A stretch of 64,000 nt of DNA from DASPKM01 sp035628135 (lineage in GTDB: Bacteria > Bacteroidota > Bacteroidia > Chitinophagales > Chitinophagaceae), in NCBI GenBank assembly GCA_035628135.1, contig DASPKM010000004.1, positions 1 to 64,000 on the forward strand, read 5' to 3'. The number at the start of each line of letters is the position of its first letter. Position 1 is the stretch's first letter. Below, one piece after another: positions 42,125 to 50,115 of this stretch. Under the pieces are notes generated by a model that was given only the letters and a program-made list of their open reading frames with translations, had not been told where the DNA came from and did no database searches. The translations under genes were made by a program, and so were the position numbers.

Positions 42125-43225
42125 ATGCTTGTCCTGCGCCATATAAGTCTTTACCAGTTCAAAAACTATTTCAGCCAGTCGTTCGATTTTAACAAGCGCA
42201 TCATCGGCATTTGCGGTAAAAACGGCCGGGGCAAGACCAACCTCCTCGATGCCATTTACTACCTCTGCTTTACCAAAAGCTATTTCACCCGGTCGGACCA
42301 GGCAAATGTATACTTGCCTGCCGGACAGGCGGGCCCCGCCTCTGGCTTCAGGGTGGCCGGCAACTTTGAGCTGGGCACCGAACCCGCCGAGGTAGCCTGC
42401 GTGCTGCGCGAAACCGGCAAAAAAGAATGCCTGCTCAATGGCCGGCATTACGAGCGGTTTGCGGACCATATAGGAAGGTTTCCCTGCGTGCTGATAGCGC
42501 CGGACGATGTGCAGATCGTAACCGGTGGCAGCGAAGAACGCCGAAGGTTCCTGGATGCCCTGCTGTCGCAAATGGACGCCGAATACCTGAAAAAATTGAT
42601 GGAATACAACCGAGTGCTGCAACAACGCAACGGCTTGTTAAAATCTTTTGCCGAGCAAAGAAGGACAGACCAGCAACTGCTGGACGTATTGAATGTGCAG
42701 CTCGGGCGCCCCGCGGCTTTTATCTTCAACAGGCGCCGCGATTTTTTGTACGACTTCGTGCCCATAGTGCGGCAGTACTACCGCGAGATCTCCGGCGAAG
42801 ATTACCTGATAGATGTAATATATGAAAGCCAGTTGTTGAAACAGGATTTCAAAGAACTGCTGGAATGGAACCAGGAGCGCGACATAATATTGCAACGCAC
42901 TACCGCCGGCATTCATAAAGACGATCTCTCTTTAACCCTCGAAGGAAGCCCGTTCAAGGCCATGGCTTCGCAGGGACAACGCAAGAGCATGTTGTTTGCG
43001 TTGAAACTCGCTGAATTTGAATCGCTCAACCGGCACAAAGGATTTCCACCATTGCTCTTGCTTGACGACGTATTTGAAAAGCTCGACGCGGGCCGCATGC
43101 ACAACCTGCTGGAATACGTATGTTGTAAAAACCGCGGGCAAATATTTCTCACCGATACGCATTGCGAGCGCTTGCAATCTGCCGTAGCCGCATTGAACCA
43201 ACCATTTGAAATAATTCAGCTGTAA
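42125..43225 (+). CDS. recF: DNA replication and repair protein RecF
   Basis: 366 aa from MLVLRHISLYQFKNY. It is an SMC-like ABC ATPase that loads RecA at gaps. Walker A is GKNGRGKTN; the signature region is ASQGQRKSMLFALKLAEFE; Walker B is LLLLDDVFEKLD. Residues about 64-73 (LPAGQAGPAS) interrupt the alignment between FTRSDQANVY and GFRVAGNFEL and come from an imperfect palindrome, a repeat-derived insertion. A DUF721 gene follows, as in many genomes where recF-DUF721 are neighbours. Confidence 0.96.
   Translation: MLVLRHISLYQFKNYFSQSFDFNKRIIGICGKNGRGKTNLLDAIYYLCFTKSYFTRSDQANVYLPAGQAGPASGFRVAGNFELGTEPAEVACVLRETGKKECLLNGRHYERFADHIGRFPCVLIAPDDVQIVTGGSEERRRFLDALLSQMDAEYLKKLMEYNRVLQQRNGLLKSFAEQRRTDQQLLDVLNVQLGRPAAFIFNRRRDFLYDFVPIVRQYYREISGEDYLIDVIYESQLLKQDFKELLEWNQERDIILQRTTAGIHKDDLSLTLEGSPFKAMASQGQRKSMLFALKLAEFESLNRHKGFPPLLLLDDVFEKLDAGRMHNLLEYVCCKNRGQIFLTDTHCERLQSAVAALNQPFEIIQL
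42313..42333. repeat. Palindromic repeat inserted in recF
   Basis: TTGCCTGCCGGACAGGCGG is an imperfect inverted repeat around CCGG. In the recF frame it encodes the Leu-Pro-Ala-Gly-Gln-Ala-Gly insertion. Elements of this kind are familiar between genes in Bacteroidota. Confidence 0.6.
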
Positions 43226-43284
43226 TGCACGGCATGCGTGCATAACTCGGAGGCCAAATCCATAGCTCATTACTTCAATAGTTG

Positions 43285-43292
43285 TACTTTCG
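43285..43292 (+). promoter_or_regulatory. Putative -7 box of the DUF721 gene, 4 nt before ATG
   Basis: TACTTTCG (one mismatch to TAnnTTTG), then CGGC, then ATG 43297. Predicts a leaderless transcript. Confidence 0.5.
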
Positions 43293-43296
43293 CGGC

Positions 43297-43581
43297 ATGG
43301 GCGAATTTTCTTCCATGCAGGAGGCGCTGAAGCAGTTTTTAAATCAAAGCAGGCTGAAAGGTGACTTGCAGGCGCTGCAAATAGATGAGATCTGGGAGAA
43401 GCTCATGGGCAAAACCATTTCAAAGTATACCCACTCCATAAGGATCATACAGCATACGCTTTTCATTACCACTACCGTTGCTCCACTGAAGCAGGAATTA
43501 ATGTACCAGAAAGAAAATATCATCAAGCGTGTGAATGAAGCATTAGGCGAATCGGTGATTAAGGAAGTGGTTATTAAATAA
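43297..43581 (+). CDS. DUF721 (DciA-like) protein
   Basis: 94 aa from MGEFSSMQEALKQFL; five further upstream codons overlap the promoter. The compact domain with EIWEKLMGKTISKYTHSI and LFITTTVAPLKQELMYQK fits DUF721, the family of DciA, which in many bacteria supports loading of the replicative helicase. The location after recF agrees with a role in replication. Converges on the permease gene, with an octamer array between. Confidence 0.9.
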   Translation: MGEFSSMQEALKQFLNQSRLKGDLQALQIDEIWEKLMGKTISKYTHSIRIIQHTLFITTTVAPLKQELMYQKENIIKRVNEALGESVIKEVVIK

Positions 43582-43590
43582 AGTTATCAC

Positions 43591-43637
43591 GTCATGGGTC
43601 ATTAATCATTGACCTAATGACCCCATGACTTAATGAC
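43591..43637. repeat. Octamer repeat array, GTCATTAG family (site 2), carrying the permease stop codon
   Basis: Left arm GTCATGG, GTCATTAA (43591-43605), then four inverted units ending ATGAC or TTGAC (43606-43637). The arms form a hairpin between the convergent DUF721 and permease genes. The permease TAA (complement of 43630-43632) and its last two codons (Gly-His) are repeat sequence. Confidence 0.85.
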
Positions 43638-44679
43638 CTATCCTTACTCTCGGGTCTACCAATCCATACAACACATCGGCGAGCAGGTTAATGAGTATAA
43701 AGAAGAAGGATGCCACCAGCACGGATCCCATCACTACGGGAAAGTCGAGCTTTTCCAGTGCATCCACCGTTACCTTGCCGATCCCCTTCCATCCAAAAAT
43801 ATACTCCACGAAAAAAGCGCCGGCCAGCAATTCCGCAAACCATCCTGTTATAGCAGTGATCACGGGATTGAGCGCATTGCGCAGCGCGTGCTTCCATATC
43901 ACCATTTTTTTACTGAGGCCTTTTGCATATGCGGTGCGTATGTAGTCCTGGTTAAGCACATCGAGCATGGAGCTGCGTGTGAGTTGGGTAATGATGGCCA
44001 GCGGCCTGATGCCCAGCGTGAGTGCCGGGAGAATCAGGTTTTGCAGTTCCAGGGTCCTGCCTTCGAAGGGATCGGTATCGTACAGGCTGCCGGTCATGTG
44101 CAATCCTGTATAATCGCTCAATACAAAGCCGAACAGGTATGCAATCAGTATGCCCATAAAAAACGAGGGCGCCGAAATGCCCAGCACGCTGACAAATACC
44201 GCAGACGTATCCATCCAGGTATCTTTTTTTACCGCGGCCAGCACGCCCAGCGCAATGCCTGCCACTGTTGCCAATAGCATGGCCGCAAATGCAAGAATGA
44301 TGGTGCCGGGCAATGCATCCATCAATATTTCCCATACGTCCTTGCGTGTTTGGTACGACCTGCGGAGGTAAGGCAGTTTAATCGCCAGGTTTTTTTCTCC
44401 GCCGATGAATACGCCTTTTAATCCTTTGCGTTCAATTTCTTCGTTGGAGTGAACAGCGATCACCGACACGTCGTTCAGGTACAATACAAACTGTTTCCAT
44501 TTAGGCTGATCGAGGTAAAGGTCTTTACGGATGTTTTCCTGCGTGGCAGCGTCGGCCCGCTGTCCTATTATCAATCTCGAAGGATCGCCAAAACCCTGGA
44601 AAAGGAAGAATACCAATATGATCACGCCCAGCATTACCAGCATGCCATATATCAGCTTTCTTATGAAGTAGCGGAGCAT
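43630..44679 (-). CDS. ABC transporter permease, dipeptide/oligopeptide type (DppB/OppB-like)
   Basis: 349 aa with six membrane segments and the BPD-transport signature (EAA loop YAKGLSKKMVIWKHALRNAL). N-terminal MLRYFIRKLIYGMLVMLGVIILVFFL is typical of DppB. The second permease, ATPases and binding protein are not adjacent. It begins 4 nt after the DoxX-like gene, so it ends a three-gene operon (DUF1599, DoxX, permease). The stop codon is part of an octamer repeat. Confidence 0.9.
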   Translation of the reverse strand: MLRYFIRKLIYGMLVMLGVIILVFFLFQGFGDPSRLIIGQRADAATQENIRKDLYLDQPKWKQFVLYLNDVSVIAVHSNEEIERKGLKGVFIGGEKNLAIKLPYLRRSYQTRKDVWEILMDALPGTIILAFAAMLLATVAGIALGVLAAVKKDTWMDTSAVFVSVLGISAPSFFMGILIAYLFGFVLSDYTGLHMTGSLYDTDPFEGRTLELQNLILPALTLGIRPLAIITQLTRSSMLDVLNQDYIRTAYAKGLSKKMVIWKHALRNALNPVITAITGWFAELLAGAFFVEYIFGWKGIGKVTVDALEKLDFPVVMGSVLVASFFFILINLLADVLYGLVDPRVRIGH

Positions 44680-44683
44680 GTAA

Positions 44684-45808
44684 TTATTGTTCTCTTATTT
44701 CCGATGCTGCCTTGTTTGCATCTTCATACGCCCATTTGTTCACCACGGTGGCATCGTTGATAAGATAAATGGTGATGGATGAACGCGATGCTGTTTTTAT
44801 GGCAACAGCATCGCAGCTCAGGTAATTTAATGGAAGCTTGCCTTCGAATATTTTATCAATGGCGGCTTTTGTATCGGCCGGTGTGGAGGTTGCCACCGAA
44901 AAATCGGCATTCAATTCGCGGGCCGCGTTGTACACCAGGTTCAGGTGGGCGGCGTGTTCGCTTAGGTCAGCGGGTATATCGCGTACAAACAACAACACTT
45001 TTCTGCCCGGCATGCTGAAGTATTGATTGGTGACATCCATGCCGGTACTGTCTTTCAATGAAAAATCGCGGATGGCCGCTTGTGCGTTTCCTTTTCTCAC
45101 CAGCTTATCATATCGCTTCACGAAAGTGTACTGGTCGCCGAAGTCGTCGGGGAATTTATCGGCCGTAAATTCAATATCCTTACCGTCTTTGCGGTACACG
45201 AAGGTAATTACGCTGCTATCTGGAATGGCGCCGGGGGGTATCTTCATTTTTTCCAGCACATTGTTCCCTTTTTTATAGGGCAGGCAATCTACCAGCGGCA
45301 GGTGTTCCAGTACATGCCATTGCATCCACAATGCGGCCAGCGTTGTAACCAGCAGCACCGCGATATTGGCATTGCGCGAAAACAGCGGTTGAACTTTATG
45401 GCGATTGAGAAAAAGCAATACGATCAATCCTGTAAGCACCAGGTCCTTGATAAAAGAATCCCAGGCAGTAAGCTTGATGCAGTCGCCGAAGCAACCGCAT
45501 TCCTTGATATCGCCCGAAAGCACCGCATAGCCTGTAAGGAAAGTAAAGAAAATGATCAGCAGCAACAGCAGCCAGCTAAACAACCTGAACTGCCAGCCGA
45601 TGAGCACCGCCATCCCCGCAATGATCTCGAACGCAATGATGATGATGGAAAATGCGAGTGTAAAATCGTGCAGTCCATGCCAACCCCATACCTCGAAAAA
45701 TTCCTGCATTTTATAGCTCAGGCCCAATGGATCATTGGCCTTTACCAGTCCTGAAAAAATGAACAGGACGCCTACGATAAAGCGTGATATGTTGAGTAGA
45801 ACCCGCAT
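44684..45808 (-). CDS. DoxX/MauE-like membrane protein with thioredoxin-like C-terminus
   Basis: 374 aa. Four N-terminal helices form a DoxX-type domain (RFIVGVLFIFSGLVKANDPLGLSYK start; ECGCFGDCIKLTAWDSF loop with conserved cysteines, typical of the MauE-like branch). A fifth helix near residue 145 is followed by about 210 periplasmic residues, with a thioredoxin-like ending (LLFVRDIPADLSEHAAHLN, TIYLINDATVVNKWAYED). Expected in periplasmic redox or disulphide chemistry. Middle gene of the DUF1599-DoxX-permease operon. Confidence 0.85.
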   Translation of the reverse strand: MRVLLNISRFIVGVLFIFSGLVKANDPLGLSYKMQEFFEVWGWHGLHDFTLAFSIIIIAFEIIAGMAVLIGWQFRLFSWLLLLLIIFFTFLTGYAVLSGDIKECGCFGDCIKLTAWDSFIKDLVLTGLIVLLFLNRHKVQPLFSRNANIAVLLVTTLAALWMQWHVLEHLPLVDCLPYKKGNNVLEKMKIPPGAIPDSSVITFVYRKDGKDIEFTADKFPDDFGDQYTFVKRYDKLVRKGNAQAAIRDFSLKDSTGMDVTNQYFSMPGRKVLLFVRDIPADLSEHAAHLNLVYNAARELNADFSVATSTPADTKAAIDKIFEGKLPLNYLSCDAVAIKTASRSSITIYLINDATVVNKWAYEDANKAASEIREQ

Positions 45809-45820
45809 GAGCGTATAGTG

Positions 45821-46390
45821 TTATGACGTATGCTTTCCTTCTGCAATCAGTATCAACGCAAACACCGCATAGTTGATGATGTCGGTATAGTGTGAATGGA
45901 TGCCTTCGCTGATGATGGTTTTACCGTCGTTGGACAGGATCTGGCGGATGCGCATGAGCTTCATCAGGATCAGGTCTACAAAACTCTCCTGGCTCATGTC
46001 GCGCCAGGCTTCCCCGTAATCATGGTTCTTGTCCTGCATCACGCGCTTTACTGATTTCACCTGCTCATCGTACCAGGCCGATACCTGTTCGGCAGGGACG
46101 TCTTCAATAGCGATTTCCTTGAGCTCCAATTGGATCAATCCGATGATGCTGTAATTCACGATGCCAATGAATTCGCCGGTAACATCCTCTCCCACCCTGT
46201 TCACGCCTTTTTGCTGCAGGGTGCGGATGCGTTGCGCTTTGATAAATATCTGGTCAACGATAGAGATGGTACGGAGTACGCGCCAGGAAGTTCCATAGTC
46301 CTGTGTTTTGCGGATGAATATATCCTTGCACGCTTTTATCGCTTCATCGTACTGGCGGTCTGTATTGCTCATTACTTCAGTTGTGGCCAT
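45821..46390 (-). CDS. DUF1599 domain-containing protein
   Basis: 189 aa with two repeats of the DUF1599 motif (KTQDYGTSWRVLRTISIVDQIFIKAQRI and KNHDYGEAWRDMSQESFVDLILMKLMRI, given here as the family's paired K-x-x-D-Y-G blocks). The repeated D-Y-G-x-x-W pattern and following helices recall all-alpha NTP pyrophosphohydrolase-like folds, but activity is not established. It faces folP across a 66-nt divergent promoter region; its -7 box lies at 46408-46415. Confidence 0.9.
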   Translation of the reverse strand: MATTEVMSNTDRQYDEAIKACKDIFIRKTQDYGTSWRVLRTISIVDQIFIKAQRIRTLQQKGVNRVGEDVTGEFIGIVNYSIIGLIQLELKEIAIEDVPAEQVSAWYDEQVKSVKRVMQDKNHDYGEAWRDMSQESFVDLILMKLMRIRQILSNDGKTIISEGIHSHYTDIINYAVFALILIAEGKHTS

Positions 46391-46407
46391 CAGGGTGGAA
46401 TTAAAGC

Positions 46408-46428
46408 CGAAAATATTTCACATCTTTA
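46408..46428. promoter_or_regulatory. Divergent -7 boxes of the DUF1599 gene and folP
   Basis: TATTTTCG on the minus strand (46408-46415) and CATCTTTA on the plus strand (46421-46428), each one or two mismatches from TAnnTTTG, lie back to back between the two starts. Confidence 0.35.
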
Positions 46429-46456
46429 AGCTCTCAAAAATAAAGATAACAGGTTA

Positions 46457-47293
46457 ATGTTCACCCTGAATTGTAATGGACGGTTGCTGGCTGTGGATAA
46501 ACCGCTCGTAATGGGCATTATCAACACTACGCCCGATTCGTTTTACAGCGGCAGCCGGTTCACCGATATCAGCGATATCCTGCGCCAGGCAGCGCAAATG
46601 CTGCGCGATGGAGCGGATATGTTGGATATCGGCGGTCAAAGCACCCGCCCCGGAAGCGCGCAGGTTGGCGCAGCCGAAGAACTCCAGCGCGTACTGCAGG
46701 CCATTGGCACTGTGTCCCTTCATTTTCCCGAAGCCATTATTTCCATCGATACCTATCATGCCTCGGTGGCCAGGCAAGCCGTGGAAGCCGGGGCCTGTAT
46801 CGTCAACGATATCAGCGGGGGCCAGGACCAGGATATGCTACCAACGGTGGCATCCCTGAACGTTCCGTATGTATGCATGCACATTAAAGGAATGCCCGAC
46901 ACCATGCAGCAATACGCCGAATACGAGGACGTGTCAAAAGAAGTGCTGGACTATTTCATTCGTAAAAAGGAGCAGTGCCTGCAAGCGGGCATCAAAGATA
47001 TCATCATCGATCCGGGTTTCGGTTTTGCAAAAACCGCGGGGCATAACTTCACCTTGCTGCACAACCTGTCCGTGCTGCACATGCTGCAGTGTCCCATACT
47101 GGTGGGATTATCGCGCAAGTCAACCATTTATAAAACTCTGGGCACCGATGCCGCAGGCGCCCTCAACGGCACCACTGTTATGAATACCATCGCATTGCTT
47201 AATGGCGCGCATATCCTTCGCGTGCACGATGTAAAGGAAGCAAAGGAAGCGGTTAATTTAGTGAGTGCGTATACAGGGGCGGTCGGTCATTAG
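46457..47293 (+). CDS. folP: Dihydropteroate synthase
   Basis: 278 aa TIM barrel. It joins p-aminobenzoate to dihydropterin pyrophosphate in folate synthesis. Conserved blocks: GIINTTPDSFYSGSRF, MLDIGGQSTRPGS, IVNDISGG, PYVCMHIKGMPDTMQ, IIDPGFGFAKT, GLSRKSTIYK and the C-terminal ILRVHDVKE. The last residues Gly-His and the stop codon TAG (47291-47293) belong to the first unit of an octamer repeat array. Confidence 0.97.
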   Translation: MFTLNCNGRLLAVDKPLVMGIINTTPDSFYSGSRFTDISDILRQAAQMLRDGADMLDIGGQSTRPGSAQVGAAEELQRVLQAIGTVSLHFPEAIISIDTYHASVARQAVEAGACIVNDISGGQDQDMLPTVASLNVPYVCMHIKGMPDTMQQYAEYEDVSKEVLDYFIRKKEQCLQAGIKDIIIDPGFGFAKTAGHNFTLLHNLSVLHMLQCPILVGLSRKSTIYKTLGTDAAGALNGTTVMNTIALLNGAHILRVHDVKEAKEAVNLVSAYTGAVGH

Positions 47294-47390
47294 GTCATTA
47301 GGTCACTAGGTCAATGGGTCATTAGGTCATTAAGTATCTTGATCTATTGATTTTTCACCAAATGACTCAATGACCTAATGACCCAATGAC
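47286..47390. repeat. Octamer repeat array, GTCATTAG family (site 3), carrying the folP stop codon
   Basis: Six tandem units at 47286-47333 (three exact GTCATTAG, others one or two changes), a 25-nt spacer, then four inverted units at 47359-47390 (for example CTAATGAC). It sits between convergent folP and the FKBP gene and could fold as a long hairpin in either transcript. Confidence 0.9.
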
Positions 47391-47399
47391 TGGATAAAT

Positions 47400-48308
47400 T
47401 TAGTGTTTGTGCGTAGTATCCGGTACAGGCTGCGGCTGGAAAGGTTGTATCTGCGGCTGCTTGGGGGCATCCTGCACATCCACGATCTCTATCTCGAATA
47501 TCATCGGCTGAAAAGGCTTAGCGTCCGGAATGCGCGGTTGCTGCTCACCGTAAGCCAATGGCCCTGGAATGTATAGCGTGCCCTTTCCTCCTTTTCTGAA
47601 CAGGGGCACTCCATCATGCCATCCCGCAATGATCTGGTCGCGGCCCACCACAAACCTCACAGGATCACCACCGGCCATGTTGCTTTCGAATTCTTTCTCC
47701 GAAGGTATCAGCTTGCCGGTATAGCGGACGCTCACCAGCTTGCCCGAGTCGCACTTTGGACCATCGCCCAGGGTTTTGATCTCTACATAAGTGCCCAGAG
47801 CGGTCTTTTGCAGGTTTGATTTTTTGGCTATGTAATCTGCAAATACCTTGTCCTGCTTTGCTTTTTCTGCCTCTACCACTTTCATGCGGTCTGCATTGAA
47901 TGCCTGTTCGTTCTCGAACACTTCCAGGATTTTGAAAGTAAAAGTGAGCTTGTCCTCTTTTCTCATATATGCCGGCAAGCCGAATTTTTTATTAATGCTG
48001 TCACCCAGCATCACTACTACCAGGCTGTCCCCCTTGCGCACAGAGGTAAACAGTTCTTCAGGCTTGTATACCGGGCCCGGGCTATCTACTCCTAAATAGA
48101 TCGGGGAAGCGCTATAGCTTTCGAACATCACGGAATCCCTTACCTTCTGAGTGAAATGAAATTTTATGATCTGGCCTTTTTTTGCAACAGGCCCTTTTTC
48201 GTCGGAATATATTTTATATACCAACCCGCTTTTCGTTTTCTTGTACTCCTGTGAGCAGGAAGCCAGCGTGGCCGCCGCCATGAACAGGAACAACATTCTT
48301 TTTTGCAT
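47400..48308 (-). CDS. FKBP-type peptidyl-prolyl isomerase lipoprotein
   Basis: 302 aa. Lipoprotein signal with LASCS lipobox; cleavage would leave Cys at about residue 18. The first FKBP-like region (about 25-120) is degenerate, and the second (about 170-280) has VSVRYTGKLIPSEKEFESN, GRDQIIAGWHDGVPLFRKGGKGTLYIPGPLAYGEQ (in parts) as in active FKBPs. It should help fold exported proteins in the periplasm. The Pro/Gln-rich C-terminal tail is unusual. Same strand as the DHH gene, which ends 10 nt upstream. Confidence 0.93.
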   Translation of the reverse strand: MQKRMLFLFMAAATLASCSQEYKKTKSGLVYKIYSDEKGPVAKKGQIIKFHFTQKVRDSVMFESYSASPIYLGVDSPGPVYKPEELFTSVRKGDSLVVVMLGDSINKKFGLPAYMRKEDKLTFTFKILEVFENEQAFNADRMKVVEAEKAKQDKVFADYIAKKSNLQKTALGTYVEIKTLGDGPKCDSGKLVSVRYTGKLIPSEKEFESNMAGGDPVRFVVGRDQIIAGWHDGVPLFRKGGKGTLYIPGPLAYGEQQPRIPDAKPFQPMIFEIEIVDVQDAPKQPQIQPFQPQPVPDTTHKH

Positions 48309-48318
48309 TGTAGATGGA

Positions 48319-49347
48319 TTATAATAATTGAGATGATTTCAATTGAAGCGAATTTTCCTTGACGGCGTTAATGAATCGTTGAACGGTTTTTTCCAATGTT
48401 TCCGTGCTGCGGCCGCCAGCCGCGTTAAAATGTCCTCCCCCGTCGAAATACTTACGCGCAAAAGTATTTACATCGAAATTGCCTTTGCTGCGGAACGATA
48501 ATTTTATTTCTTCATTTCTGTCGATGATGAGCGCCGCCAGCTTCATGCCCTGGATGGATAAAGGATAATTTACGAGCCCTTCCGTGTCGCCGGTTTTGAT
48601 ATTGTACTTTACCAGGTCTTTCCACGGAATGGCAATGTAAGCGGTATCGTACTCATACATCACTTCCAGGCGGTTCAGTAAGACGTGACCTATAAAGCGC
48701 AACCTTGCCTCCAGGAAATTGTCATAAACAGCCTCATGGATGAGGGTATGCTCCAATCCCTTGCTTTTGAGGTCGGCCACCATTTTATGTACGGACAAAG
48801 TGGTGCTGGGGAAACGGAACGACCCAGTATCTCCCATAACTCCTGCATACAGGCATTGTGCCGCGTCCAGGTCAATGGAATCCGCATGGCCCGATTCGAT
48901 GATAAGGTCATACACCATTTCACAGGTGGAGCTTTTGCTGACATCGCTGACGCCGTAATCGAAGATCTCCACCTGCGGTTGCTGGTGATGATCGATCAAT
49001 ATCTTCGTGCACTTAAGGGCTGCCAGCATGCCGGCCATGTGCCTGGTGCGGCCAAGATGGTTGAAGTCAAGGCAAAACAACCAATCGGCATTTACCAGCG
49101 CCGCGTCTACTTTTTCCCTGTCTTTGGTACTTTCAAAGTCCAGCACACGCTCGCTGCCAGGCATCCATTTCAGGAAGTCGGCCCAATTGGTGGGAGAAAT
49201 AACAGTAATGGAATGGCCGAACTGTTTTAAAAAATGATAAAGCCCAAGCGATGAGCCCATGGCATCGGGATCAGGCTTTTGGTGCATGGTGATCACGATG
49301 TTCCGGGGCTTCGTGAGATGTGGATATATTTCAGAGACAGGTTTCAT
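48319..49347 (-). CDS. DHH-family phosphoesterase (NrnA-like oligoribonuclease / pAp phosphatase)
   Basis: 342 aa from MKPVSEIYPHLTKPRN; a -7 box upstream supports this start over a frame 14 codons longer. Metal-binding blocks are HQKPDPDAMGSSLG, FCLDFNHLGR, ILIDHHQQP (DHH) and GVMGDTGSF. DHHA1 ends with the GGGHFNAAGG motif. Family members remove nucleotides from short RNA and dephosphorylate 3'-phosphoadenosine 5'-phosphate. Divergent from ndk, and the two promoters are packed into 87 nt. Confidence 0.95.
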   Translation of the reverse strand: MKPVSEIYPHLTKPRNIVITMHQKPDPDAMGSSLGLYHFLKQFGHSITVISPTNWADFLKWMPGSERVLDFESTKDREKVDAALVNADWLFCLDFNHLGRTRHMAGMLAALKCTKILIDHHQQPQVEIFDYGVSDVSKSSTCEMVYDLIIESGHADSIDLDAAQCLYAGVMGDTGSFRFPSTTLSVHKMVADLKSKGLEHTLIHEAVYDNFLEARLRFIGHVLLNRLEVMYEYDTAYIAIPWKDLVKYNIKTGDTEGLVNYPLSIQGMKLAALIIDRNEEIKLSFRSKGNFDVNTFARKYFDGGGHFNAAGGRSTETLEKTVQRFINAVKENSLQLKSSQLL

Positions 49348-49358
49348 AAAAATGCCTG

Positions 49359-49366
49359 CAAAGTTG
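49359..49366 (-). promoter_or_regulatory. Putative -7 box of the DHH phosphoesterase gene
   Basis: CAACTTTG on the minus strand, one mismatch to TAnnTTTG, 11 nt upstream of the ATG at 49347. Confidence 0.45.
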
Positions 49367-49407
49367 CGGAAATAAAGGGCAAATGCCAAAAATCCATCGC
49401 AAACGCT

Positions 49408-49415
49408 TAGTTTTG
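49408..49415 (+). promoter_or_regulatory. -7 box of ndk
   Basis: TAGTTTTG, a perfect TAnnTTTG, 18 nt before the ATG at 49434; it supports that start over a frame opening at 49383. Confidence 0.55.
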
Positions 49416-49433
49416 CGCGGCAAAAAGAGCAAT

Positions 49434-49850
49434 ATGAGTAACAGAACCTTTACCATGATCAAGCCCGACGCTATGAAAAAAGGTGTGCAGGGACAGATCA
49501 TCGACCGCATCATCCAGGCAGGATTTCGCATTGTTGCCCTCAAAATGACCAAATTGGGGAAGGAAAAAGCAGGTGAATTTTACGCAATCCACAAAGAGCG
49601 TCCCTTTTACGGTGAGCTGGTGGAGTTCATGAGCAGCGGCCCCATTATCGCCGCCGTACTGGAAAAAGACAATGCGGTAACCGCCTTCCGCCAGTTTATA
49701 GGCGCCACCGATCCCGCCAAGGCAGAAGAGGGCACCATTCGTAAGCTGTATGCGTCGTCTGTTGGTGAAAACGCCATTCACGGAAGCGATAGCGATGAAA
49801 ACGCGGCGATCGAAAGCAGCTTTTTCTTCAGCGGGCTGGAACAGTTTTGA
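49434..49850 (+). CDS. ndk: Nucleoside diphosphate kinase
   Basis: 138 aa from MSNRTFTMIKPDAMKKG. It transfers phosphate among NTPs and NDPs through a phospho-His. The active-site His is in GENAIHGSDS, the ATP site includes TMIKPDA, and FYGELVEFMSSGP is a family block. Ends with a strong hairpin terminator. Confidence 0.98.
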   Translation: MSNRTFTMIKPDAMKKGVQGQIIDRIIQAGFRIVALKMTKLGKEKAGEFYAIHKERPFYGELVEFMSSGPIIAAVLEKDNAVTAFRQFIGATDPAKAEEGTIRKLYASSVGENAIHGSDSDENAAIESSFFFSGLEQF

Positions 49851-49877
49851 TCAACACGTCAATATCATCCATATGAT

Positions 49878-49910
49878 AAAAAAATCCCAAAGAGCTTCTT
49901 TGGGATTTTT
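49878..49910 (+). terminator. Intrinsic terminator of ndk
   Basis: AAATCCCAAAGA / TCTTTGGGATTT stem with GCT loop and T-tract, 28 nt after the ndk stop. A-rich on the other side, so it could work both ways. Confidence 0.9.
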
Positions 49911-50015
49911 ATTTAAAGTTTTCTTTACGTTTAGCGTTCCGTGGATTGCGTTATGTAATATGGTTTGGCATTATAGTTGTCCTTGCTTTTCCATACTAAA
50001 CACGCTATCGTAGAA

Positions 50016-50093
50016 ATGAGAACAAGTCATGCGCTTTTAATAGCATCCATCGTTGTAATGGCAATGACCCTTACTTTATTCATCACCGCCTAG
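50016..50093 (+). CDS. Possible 25-aa hydrophobic peptide
   Basis: ATG to TAG encodes MRTSHALLIASIVVMAMTLT followed by LFITA: a short positive start and one membrane-spanning helix. It lies between the ndk terminator and another terminator 23 nt after its stop, so it forms an isolated small transcription unit. Small membrane peptides of this shape exist in type I toxins and in respiratory accessory proteins. Real translation is not proven. Confidence 0.4.
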   Translation: MRTSHALLIASIVVMAMTLTLFITA

Positions 50094-50115
50094 CTAACCC
50101 AGGTTTCTATATAAC

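Noticed and set aside
47286..47390. CRISPR array
   Set aside because: Units are 7-8 nt, contiguous, with no spacers of regular length, and arms are inverted.
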